Part shown: positions 1-4,721 of the stretch, piece by piece | Position numbering within the stretch: position 1 is the stretch's first letter | How the letters are laid out: every line of letters begins with the position of its first letter | NCBI GenBank assembly: GCA_025353985.1 | Contig: JANXNT010000353.1 | Location: 1 to 5,948 of the forward strand | DNA length: 5,948 nt | Reading direction: 5' to 3' | Source: Limnoglobus sp. | GTDB lineage: Bacteria > Planctomycetota > Planctomycetia > Gemmatales > Gemmataceae | The notes under the pieces: generated by a model | Told to the model about the DNA's origin: nothing | Seen by the model: the letters and a program-made list of their open reading frames with translations, nothing else | Database searches by the model: none | Made by a program: the position numbers and the translations under genes

Positions 1-18
1 GATTGCGCCTTTGCCGAT
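1..18 (+). repeat. 18-base direct repeat, copy 1 (inside HEAT gene)
   Basis: The first 18 bases of the window are identical to 2287-2304 (GATTGCGCCTTTGCCGAT). Here they encode IGKGAI of the HEAT protein on the minus strand. The left limit cannot be seen, so the match may be longer. Confidence 0.5.
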
Positions 19-609
19 GCCCGTTGTGATCGCGCGTGGCGGCACCGCCGCAACAACCGCCGGAGCCGCCGGCGCGGGTTTCTGTCGGCTAACCGGCAAC
101 GCCACAGGGACGCTCTTCGGTTTCGCGAGAGGCGGCTCTGCCGTCTGCGGCATCGCCGCATTCGCGCCGGTCGAACGATAGCCGTTCAGGTGATATTCCC
201 AAAGTGCCTTCTGCGAAGACTTCCGCACGTTTTCGGATGGGTCCGACAGCAACGTCTGTTCGAGTGCCGCACCCGCAACTTGCGATACCGGTTTCAGTTT
301 GCCAATCGTCTCCGCAATATCCGAACGCACCGCCGTCGAGGGATCGCGCTGCAACGACGCAATCAGCGTCGGCAGAATGTCTGCATTTGTGCGCGGGTCT
401 TCATCGCGAAGTTGCACCGCTGCCGCCTGCCGCTTCTTCTCGTCGGGGTCGGACTTCAGCGTCTCGACGATCGGCTTCGACTTCGGCTGCACTTCTTCTT
501 TGTCCGGATTCTTCTTTCGAAAGATCCCCAGTCGCGGAATCTCGGCCTGGACATCGACGACCGTGCCAAACGAGGCGAACAGCGTTCCGACGAGTAACCA
601 ACGGGACAT
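1..609 (-). CDS. Exported HEAT-repeat protein, partial (C-terminus beyond left edge)
   Basis: An open frame reads from an ATG at 609 down to base 1 without a stop (203 codons), so the C-terminus is missing. The start is supported by an AGGGGG ribosome site at 622-617, 7 bases upstream. Residues 1-22 look like a Sec signal peptide (MSRWLLVGTLFASF core, likely cleavage after VQA at 22). Residues about 45-139 form three HEAT-like helical repeats, with typical D-P-x-x-x-V-R turns at 89-95 (DPSTAVR) and 123-129 (DPSENVR). From about 150 the chain is rich in Pro and Ala (for example PAPAAPAVVAAVPP), which suggests a flexible linker before an unseen domain. HEAT repeats are protein-binding scaffolds, so a periplasmic or envelope interaction role is plausible, but no specific function can be named. 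It is transcribed away from the repeat-rich spacer. Confidence 0.8.
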   Translation of the reverse strand, partial: MSRWLLVGTLFASFGTVVDVQAEIPRLGIFRKKNPDKEEVQPKSKPIVETLKSDPDEKKRQAAAVQLRDEDPRTNADILPTLIASLQRDPSTAVRSDIAETIGKLKPVSQVAGAALEQTLLSDPSENVRKSSQKALWEYHLNGYRSTGANAAMPQTAEPPLAKPKSVPVALPVSRQKPAPAAPAVVAAVPPRAITTGIGKGAI

Positions 610-799
610 CGCAAATCCCCCTGCCGAGGTACAAGTGTTCTCCTCAGTGGAATCGACAGATTCGCCACGAGCTTGCATCGGATTCGCGACGCAGTGCAAG
701 CAATTGCCACTCGCCACGATCGCACAACCGAACCTGTGGTGACACTTTACGATGCAAGAGCAATCCGCACGACCGGCAAGATTTGCGCAACGCCCCCGT
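610..799. other. Upstream spacer of the HEAT-repeat gene, no gene seen
   Basis: This stretch should hold the promoter of the minus-strand HEAT gene, but I find no convincing -10/-35 pair. Small repeats are visible: CTTGCATCG at 672-680 is inverted at 750-758 (CGATGCAAG), and TCGCCACGA occurs directly at 662-670 and 711-719. They could be regulator sites or chance. Frames open here on the plus strand are antisense to the HEAT gene or random; none has a coding-like product. Confidence 0.4.
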
Positions 800-918
800 T
801 TAGCCGCGGTGGCAATTCGCCGCGACGCGCAGGCGTAGCGGAGCGCGTGGACTTCACCCATCACTGAGAATGCGTGAAGCGCACGCGCTCCGCTGCGAGG
901 ACTCCGCGTCGCGGCTAA
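800..918. repeat. Long imperfect palindrome, REP/MITE-like
   Basis: The arms pair over most of the element. GCCGCGACGCG (819-829) pairs with 905-915. After a 7/10-base internal loop, AGCGGAGCGCGTG (837-849) pairs perfectly with 882-894. After a 2/2 mismatch, CTTCAC (852-857) pairs with GTGAAG (874-879), leaving a 16-base loop at 858-873. The outermost TTAGCCGCG (800-808) also matches 910-918, so it competes with the inner arm. A further CGCGGCGAA at 927-935 is the inverse of 816-824, giving alternative folds. There is no T-run after the stem on either strand, so it does not look like a simple rho-independent terminator. It is more likely a genome-interspersed palindromic element; its copy number cannot be seen here. 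Confidence 0.65.
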
Positions 919-989
919 TTCAGAATCGCGGCGAAACGAATCCTGATTTTGCCCGCACCCACACGAATTCGCAGAGTCAATAAGTTTTC

Positions 990-1326
990 GTCGATTTGAC
1001 GTAAGTCGGAATTGTGCGGTGTGCACGGACGTACTCAAAAGTGCGCCGAAATGATTCAGAAAAGGCGCGCCGTGACATAGAAAGGACGCGCAACGACACA
1101 GAAAGGTCGCATAGTGACCCAAAAAAGGCGCTAGTTGCGGCGAGTGTCGACACGATGACTCTCGACGTAACCCAATGCAAGAGTTCGATTTACGGCAAAA
1201 TCACCCGAAACGGATCAGCGAAAGGCGATCAAAAAGTGGCATTTTCAGACGAAAAAACACCCGAAAACACGATTTTTGAGCCTCCGCAATTCGGACTTAC
1301 GTCGATTCCGACTACCCAAAATCGAC
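990..1326. repeat. Block bounded by inverted repeats, enclosing a 21-base tandem array
   Basis: The left arm at 998-1019 matches the inverse of 1284-1303 over about 20 positions, with one mismatch and one 2-base gap. The shared core is GACGTAAGTC, followed by GGAATT on the left and CGAATT in the inverted right arm. An outer pair, GTCGATTT (990-997) and AAATCGAC (1319-1326), extends the symmetry if a 15-base insertion in the right arm is allowed. The interior is A-rich and T-poor on the plus strand and contains the tandem units described separately. I see no transposase and no clear target-site duplication, so a MITE-like origin is only a hypothesis. The right arm lies within about 75 bases of the isomerase start, so the block may be part of that gene's promoter or leader region. 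Confidence 0.55.
1026..1130 (+). repeat. Degenerate 21-base tandem array, five units
   Basis: Units at 1026-1046, 1047-1067, 1068-1088, 1089-1109 and 1110-1130 keep an exact 21-base period without indels. The last four share a CGC-xAY-GAC-xCA-GAA-ARG-xCG consensus; the first is more diverged. A stray related copy with one extra base lies at 1206-1227. Because 21 is a multiple of three, a plus-strand frame opening with GTG at 1014 and ending at 1337 reads heptapeptides (RNDSEKA, RRDIERT, RNDTERS, HSDPKKA). The minus strand is also open across the array and shows heptads there (for example SLCDLSV, SLRVLSM). The plus-strand frame has only a weak GGA upstream and no recognisable domain, so I do not call a gene. 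This is probably a non-coding repeat or a decayed coding repeat. Confidence 0.6.
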
Positions 1327-1339
1327 CCAAAGGATAACA

Positions 1340-1374
1340 CGTTCCTTGTGGTTCCACTCTCCATTCGAGGAACG
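1340..1374 (+). promoter_or_regulatory. Possible hairpin covering the isomerase ribosome site
   Basis: CGTTCCT (1340-1346) is the exact inverse of AGGAACG (1368-1374), with a 21-base loop. The 3' arm contains most of the GAGGA ribosome site (1367-1371) of the gene starting at 1380. If it forms in the mRNA it would reduce ribosome access. A stem of 7 pairs with a long loop is only modestly stable, so this may be chance. Confidence 0.3.
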
Positions 1375-1379
1375 CTCTC

Positions 1380-2288
1380 ATGCCTCGTATCACACGGCGA
1401 CATATGATCCAAGCCTCTGCGGCGATCGGCACGGCTACGGCACTCCCCGCGATGGCGGCCGAGGGCGTTGCCAAAAATGGCCGTATTAAGCACTCGATTT
1501 GCTCGTGGTGTTTCTCGGCACGCGGCGAGAAATGGAGCTTCGAGAAGGTCTGCGAAGTCGCCAAATCGCTCGGCGTGCCATCGGTCGAACTCGCGATGCC
1601 GAGTGACTTCCCCACACTGAAGAAGCATGGGCTCGTGAGTGCCATCACCTCGAACGGCATGGGCTTTCCGCGCGGCTTCAATAACCTCGCACACCGCGAT
1701 GAACTTGTCACAAAGACCAAATCGGTCATCGATGCGTGTGCTGAGGCGAAGTTCCCGAGCGTCATCGGTTTCGTCGGCATGAAGTGGAACAAACCCGAAG
1801 ACCCGAAGAGCGGCGAGATTTCCCGCGACGATGCCTTCAAGAACTGCTTCGAAGGGATTCAACTCGTTGCGGGGCACGCCGAGAAAGCGGGCATTACGCT
1901 TTGTATCGAACACTTGAACAGCCGCGACGGTTCGGACCCGATGACCGGCCACCCCGGCTATCAGGGCGACGATCTCGATTGGGTGATGTCGATCATTCGG
2001 AAAGTCGGTTCGCCACGGGTGAAATTGCTGTTCGACATTTACCACGTGCAGATCATGCACGGCGACCTCATTCGCCGCATCGAAGAGTGCAAAGAGATGA
2101 TCGGGCACATTCACACCGCCGGGAATCCGGGCCGCGGCGAACTCGACGAGAATCAGGAAATCCACTACCCCGCCGTGATGAAGAAACTGGTGCAAGTGAA
2201 GTACGAAGGCTACGTCGGCCACGAGTTCATCCCCACGCGAAACCCACTGGCCGGGCTGAAACAAGCGATCGCGGCGTGCGATGTGTGA
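1380..2288 (+). CDS. Tat-exported TIM-barrel sugar isomerase, hydroxypyruvate isomerase-like
   Basis: The product has 302 residues and belongs to the AP-endonuclease-2-like TIM-barrel superfamily (sugar phosphate isomerase/epimerase), closest by motif to hydroxypyruvate isomerase, which interconverts hydroxypyruvate and tartronate semialdehyde. The start is supported by GAGGA at 1367-1371, 8 bases upstream. Residues 4-27 form a twin-arginine signal (TRRHMIQ, a hydrophobic stretch, then likely cleavage after AMA at 26). The family motifs IEHLN (E177), LLFDIYH (D219), GHIHTAGNPGRGE (H243, H245, R252) and GHEF (E282) supply the expected metal-binding acidic residues and phosphate/carboxylate-binding loop. 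From memory, E. coli Hyi has Gln where H245 lies, so substrate preference may differ. Many planctomycete relatives are exported and act on unknown sugars; the exact substrate is not established. A separate transcript is likely, since clpS begins 72 bases later with its own candidate promoter. Confidence 0.88.
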   Translation: MPRITRRHMIQASAAIGTATALPAMAAEGVAKNGRIKHSICSWCFSARGEKWSFEKVCEVAKSLGVPSVELAMPSDFPTLKKHGLVSAITSNGMGFPRGFNNLAHRDELVTKTKSVIDACAEAKFPSVIGFVGMKWNKPEDPKSGEISRDDAFKNCFEGIQLVAGHAEKAGITLCIEHLNSRDGSDPMTGHPGYQGDDLDWVMSIIRKVGSPRVKLLFDIYHVQIMHGDLIRRIEECKEMIGHIHTAGNPGRGELDENQEIHYPAVMKKLVQVKYEGYVGHEFIPTRNPLAGLKQAIAACDV

Positions 2289-2304
2289 TTGCGCCTTTGC
2301 CGAT
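2287..2304 (+). repeat. 18-base direct repeat, copy 2 (at isomerase stop)
   Basis: This is identical to bases 1-18. It overlaps the last two bases of the isomerase stop codon and runs into the clpS upstream region, where it includes the candidate -35 at 2297-2302. The preceding bases here are TGTGT, and divergence begins immediately at 2305. Confidence 0.5.
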
Positions 2305-2324
2305 TCGATGTCATCCGGTAAAAT
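2297..2324 (+). promoter_or_regulatory. Candidate sigma-70-type promoter for clpS
   Basis: TTGCCG (2297-2302, 4 of 6 to TTGACA) and TAAAAT (2319-2324, 5 of 6 to TATAAT) are separated by 16 bases, and the start codon is 36 bases below the -10. Planctomycete promoters are poorly defined, so this is a pattern match only. Confidence 0.3.
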
Positions 2325-2348
2325 TGCCTGCGTCAACCGACGCAATTT
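2321..2348 (+). promoter_or_regulatory. Stem-loop directly before the clpS ribosome site
   Basis: GCGTC (2330-2334) pairs with GACGC (2339-2343) around an AACC loop. AAATT (2321-2325) then pairs with AATTT (2344-2348) across a 4-base bulge. The stem ends immediately before GAGG (2349-2352), the clpS ribosome site. It could be a weak terminator of the isomerase transcript or a leader structure for clpS. It overlaps the candidate -10, so both readings cannot apply to the same RNA. Confidence 0.35.
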
Positions 2349-2360
2349 GAGGCCACGCCG

Positions 2361-2699
2361 ATGAGTATGCCAGGGACGATGTATCCCACTACGAAGCCCG
2401 AGGAGCGCACCGATACGCGTACGGAACGTCAGCCGCCGTACGCGATTATCTTGCACAACGACGACGTGAACACGATGGAGTTCGTCGTCGGCGTGTTGCG
2501 AAAAGTCTTCAGTTTCACAGTCGAAAAGTGCGTGCAACTGATGTTGGAAGCCCACGAAAAGAACCGCTGCGTTGTGTGGGTCGGCGCACTCGAACTCGCC
2601 GAACTCAAGGCGGATCAAATCCTCAGTTGCGGCCCCGACCCCGACCGCAAACGCGACGGAGCCGAACCCCTCCGCGTCACCGTCGAACCGACCGCTTGA
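2361..2699 (+). CDS. clpS: ATP-dependent Clp protease adaptor ClpS
   Basis: The product has 112 residues, the usual length for ClpS. ClpS binds N-degron substrates (N-terminal Phe, Leu, Tyr, Trp) and delivers them to the ClpA or ClpC unfoldase in the cytoplasm. After a polar N-terminal tail (residues 1-24), the core begins at PPYAIILHNDDVNTMEF, with N33, D34 and D35 in the substrate pocket and M39 as the gatekeeper-like Met. H65 in MLEAHEKN corresponds to the conserved pocket His of E. coli ClpS. The segment VEKCVQLMLEAH, the ELAELKADQI helix and the C-terminal LRVTVEP strand complete the fold. GAGG at 2349-2352 lies 8 bases before the ATG. Another in-frame ATG (residue 3) is further from the ribosome site. 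No clpA or clpC is visible nearby. The gene is convergent with the export operon, with 38 bases between stops. Confidence 0.96.
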   Translation: MSMPGTMYPTTKPEERTDTRTERQPPYAIILHNDDVNTMEFVVGVLRKVFSFTVEKCVQLMLEAHEKNRCVVWVGALELAELKADQILSCGPDPDRKRDGAEPLRVTVEPTA

Positions 2700-2737
2700 T
2701 CGGAACTCATCCCTCATCCTTCCGTATTCAGCCTTTC

Positions 2738-3985
2738 TCAAGGGATTGTTCCCGTCAATACTTGCGAGATGTTCTCCGAGCGGATCGTTTCGGCAGTCGT
2801 GCTGAAGCGGAAGTTCTGCGTCAGGTAGCGCGTGATGGCGTCGCCGGGCTTCTCTTGCAGAACGAGGAAGTCGTCTGGCAGAATGCGAATCCGTTCGCGC
2901 GGATCTTTGAGTGCAAGCGAGAGATCGACGCGGATTGGTAACTGCTGGCCGTTCGGCATTTTTCGCAACACCGTACACAACACAGGCGACGGCGTACCCA
3001 AACCGCTCGCAAACGATTGCGCGATGAATGCATTCTGCGTGAAGCCGCCGTTGACGAGCGGCCCGCCGACGAGCGCGATGGCTTGCAGCACGTTCAAATC
3101 GTAGTCGCGCGGTAACGTGACTTGTCGCGAACCGAGCACGCCACCGGTGTAAAACTGCTCGGAATCGCGGGCGAGTATCGAAACCACATCGCCATCGCCG
3201 AGAGTAATGTCTGCTTCGGAAATCGCGAGCGGTTCGTCAGAGTAAATCCGTAACGGAATCCGCGTCACACCTTTCAACGGGTCCGCCGGGTCGTACAGCC
3301 CACGTTGGATAATCACTTCGTTTTTGGCATCGAGTCCTGGCGGGCCGCCACTCTGGTTCAACGCACGGAGCACATCATTTTTGTAGGCTTCGAGCGACAC
3401 CGTCACGCCGTTCCGCTTGTTCGCACTTGTGATAACGCCACCCGCGGCAGTAGTAGGAATGCCAACGGTATCTTCGCGAATCACCAGCACCTGATACCGC
3501 CTTCGGCGTTGCAGTTGCACGCTGATTTTCGCGGCCCCCTTCTGGAACAATTTCACATCATCTTCGATCGCCTTACGAACCAGCAATTCGACTTCCGGTA
3601 CAGTTTTACCCTTCACGGCAATCGGCGGAATTTTCGCGTTTGGCAAGCTGATCGTGCCATCGTCTCGCACGGGCACGGGGAAACCGACGGCGGATTCACC
3701 GCCACCGGCATCGGCGAAACTCACGGGGGCTTGCACGGTTTCCGGGCCGAACAGGTCGCCGGCAATCACGGCGAGGACGTCGCCTTTGTCGAGTCGATAC
3801 GCCGTCGGTTCCGGGCGACGCAACAGCGTCAGCGGCGTCGCTTGGAGTTCACTTTTCGGGCGTCCGAGAATCTCTGCCGGAACGCGACGGACAGGCACGC
3901 CATCGGCCACGGGATTCGTCAGCGAGGCACAACCCGTCGTGGCAAATGCCAAAAGGAGTGTCGCGAATGCGAGTGTCCGCATCAT
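2738..3985 (-). CDS. Polysaccharide export lipoprotein with Poly_export and SLBB domains (Wza/GumB-like)
   Basis: The product has 415 residues. A lipoprotein signal ends at a TTGC lipobox with Cys19, so the mature protein should be lipidated. Residues about 61-165 form the Poly_export domain (YRLDKGDVLAV, then VPVRDDGTISLP at 104-115, then KISVQLQRRRRYQVLVI). Two SLBB-type regions follow, about 166-275 (LRALNQSGGPPGLDAKNEV, LGDGDVVSI) and about 277-378 (FYTGGVLGSRQVTLP, VLQAIALVGGPL, ILPDDFLVL). This is the architecture of outer-membrane polysaccharide secretins such as Wza (379 residues in E. coli). GGAGG at 3997-3993 precedes the ATG by 7 bases. The start overlaps the stop of the upstream lipoprotein gene in an ATGA, implying translational coupling. 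No Wzc, Wzx, Wzy or glycosyltransferase gene is in the window, so the exported polymer is unknown. Confidence 0.9.
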   Translation of the reverse strand: MMRTLAFATLLLAFATTGCASLTNPVADGVPVRRVPAEILGRPKSELQATPLTLLRRPEPTAYRLDKGDVLAVIAGDLFGPETVQAPVSFADAGGGESAVGFPVPVRDDGTISLPNAKIPPIAVKGKTVPEVELLVRKAIEDDVKLFQKGAAKISVQLQRRRRYQVLVIREDTVGIPTTAAGGVITSANKRNGVTVSLEAYKNDVLRALNQSGGPPGLDAKNEVIIQRGLYDPADPLKGVTRIPLRIYSDEPLAISEADITLGDGDVVSILARDSEQFYTGGVLGSRQVTLPRDYDLNVLQAIALVGGPLVNGGFTQNAFIAQSFASGLGTPSPVLCTVLRKMPNGQQLPIRVDLSLALKDPRERIRILPDDFLVLQEKPGDAITRYLTQNFRFSTTAETIRSENISQVLTGTIP

Positions 3986-4476
3986 GGCTTCGCCTCCGGC
4001 TGCGGTTCAGGCGGTGACGGTATCACCGTGATGTTCAGCGGCGGCAATATTGGCGAGTCGGATAGCACGATCGGCACCGTAAGGAATTCGCGTCGCCCGG
4101 TCGACTCGGCGATCTGCCCGCCATACTGGAACCCGAGGAAATAATCACGGACTTTCGCCTGGCCATCAATGGTCAGATACTTCTTCCGTCGCAGCGAAGT
4201 CGGAGGCAGTGTCGGCGGTTGGACGGGGCCACCGCGGTCGAGAAAATCGAAATACCCATCGCTGAAACCCAACTCGTACTCTTCGGTGAACGACTTGTTA
4301 TGCTTACCGCAAAGTTGCCGCAACGCCGCATGGGCATCGCCGCGAATCTCACGTTCCAGAGAATTGTCGCCGTGACGCAGATGGTGTTCGAAGCCGAGGT
4401 TGTGCGCCGCCGTCCGCTGGAGGGAGCACCCTGCGAGCGAACTGAGGCCAACCAAAATCAGGATCTCTCGCCACAC
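3982..4476 (-). CDS. Small lipoprotein of unknown function, coupled to the polysaccharide export gene
   Basis: The product has 164 residues. It starts with a lipoprotein signal (ILILVGLSSLAGC, lipobox LAGC with Cys17). The middle holds two Gly/aromatic motifs, YELGFSDGYFDFLDRGG (67-83) and DYFLGFQYGGQIAE (111-124), separated by a PPTLPPTSLRRKKY segment and TIDGQAKVR. The C-terminal 25 residues are Pro-rich. From memory, planctomycete genomes carry similar lipoproteins with GFxxGYxD..GG.G..PxxPP..YW and WFxGYxxGA patterns, often near export genes, but I know no assigned function. The start is GTG with GGAGAA 8 bases upstream. The stop overlaps the next gene's start by four bases (ATGA), so it is the promoter-proximal gene of a two-gene operon. 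A partner or periplasmic accessory of the exporter is the best inference. Confidence 0.82.
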   Translation of the reverse strand: MWREILILVGLSSLAGCSLQRTAAHNLGFEHHLRHGDNSLEREIRGDAHAALRQLCGKHNKSFTEEYELGFSDGYFDFLDRGGPVQPPTLPPTSLRRKKYLTIDGQAKVRDYFLGFQYGGQIAESTGRREFLTVPIVLSDSPILPPLNITVIPSPPEPQPEAKP

Positions 4477-4484
4477 GAGCGTGG

Positions 4485-4490
4485 TTCTCC
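4485..4490 (-). promoter_or_regulatory. Ribosome binding site fixing the GTG start at 4476
   Basis: GGAGAA read on the minus strand lies 8 bases before GTG 4476-4474. No ATG in the same frame lies near it upstream, and starting here gives an intact lipoprotein signal, so GTG is the preferred start. Confidence 0.6.
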
Positions 4491-4500
4491 GACTGTGCCG

Positions 4501-4528
4501 ATTATGCGGAATGCGTCGCCTTTGCTAA
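4501..4528 (-). promoter_or_regulatory. Candidate promoter of the lipoprotein/export operon
   Basis: On the minus strand, TTAGCA (4528-4523, 4 of 6 to TTGACA) and CATAAT (4506-4501, 5 of 6 to TATAAT) are 16 bases apart. Transcription would begin near 4494, just before the GGAGAA at 4490, giving a short leader of under 20 bases. The -35 lies inside a perfect palindrome. Confidence 0.4.
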
Positions 4529-4540
4529 CCATCGGTTAGC
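4524..4540. promoter_or_regulatory. Perfect 7-3-7 palindrome, candidate operator
   Basis: GCTAACC-ATC-GGTTAGC is an exact inverted repeat in the spacer between divergent transcription units. It overlaps the candidate -35 of the minus-strand operon. No T-run follows on either strand, which argues against a terminator and for a dimeric-regulator site. The regulator is unknown. Confidence 0.5.
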
Positions 4541-4721
4541 TTGGGTGGCTGGAATAAGTGAAGTCTGTGAATTTTGGGTAATTAAAGTGGACGGTGAATA
4601 CCCGATTCTGCTTATTATCTAAACGAATGTAAGACTGCGTAGCCTAAGCGAACTGTGCGACCCGAAAGCTCTCCCGCGGTTGGTTTCATCCTCCGAAGCA
4701 TACACCACTGAGGTTTCTTTA
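4541..4721 (+). promoter_or_regulatory. Upstream and leader region of the beta-helix gene
   Basis: This stretch is AT-richer than its surroundings at 4551-4625 and should hold the promoter of the beta-helix gene. The best -10 is TATTAT (4613-4618); the only -35-like match, TGGACG (4588-4593), is 19 bases away, which is a poor fit. If the -10 is right, the leader would be about 95 bases long. GGGTA (4576-4580) and TACCC (4599-4603) form a short inverted pair. I recognise no known riboswitch class in the leader. GAGG at 4710-4713 is the ribosome site. Confidence 0.3.

Noticed and set aside
1026..1130. CRISPR array
   Set aside because: The units are contiguous, diverged and 21 bases long, with no spacers, no conserved repeat and no cas genes.
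800..1326. Insertion sequence or integron
   Set aside because: There are inverted repeats, but no transposase or integrase frame and no clear target duplication within the window.
1014..1337. A 107-codon plus-strand frame through the 21-base array
   Set aside because: It has a GTG start with weak ribosome site, low-complexity heptads, no domain, and it spans both inverted arms. It is kept as a repeat and a finding, not as a gene.
2700..2737. Bidirectional terminator between the convergent clpS and export genes
   Set aside because: Only a 5-base CGGAA/TTCCG pair (2701-2705 and 2720-2724) with a 14-base loop is present, with no T-run on either strand. It is too weak to call.
1245..2978. A 577-codon open frame on the minus strand across the isomerase and clpS genes
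   Set aside because: It is antisense to two clearly recognisable plus-strand genes with good ribosome sites and shows no domain of its own. Long antisense frames are common in GC-rich coding DNA.
3305..4144. A 279-codon plus-strand frame opposite the export gene
   Set aside because: It lies antisense to the Poly_export/SLBB gene and the end of the lipoprotein gene, and its composition is that of a shadow frame.
4541..4721. Riboswitch in the leader of the beta-helix gene
   Set aside because: I could not match the leader to the conserved cores of riboswitch classes I know, and no long stem set is apparent by eye.
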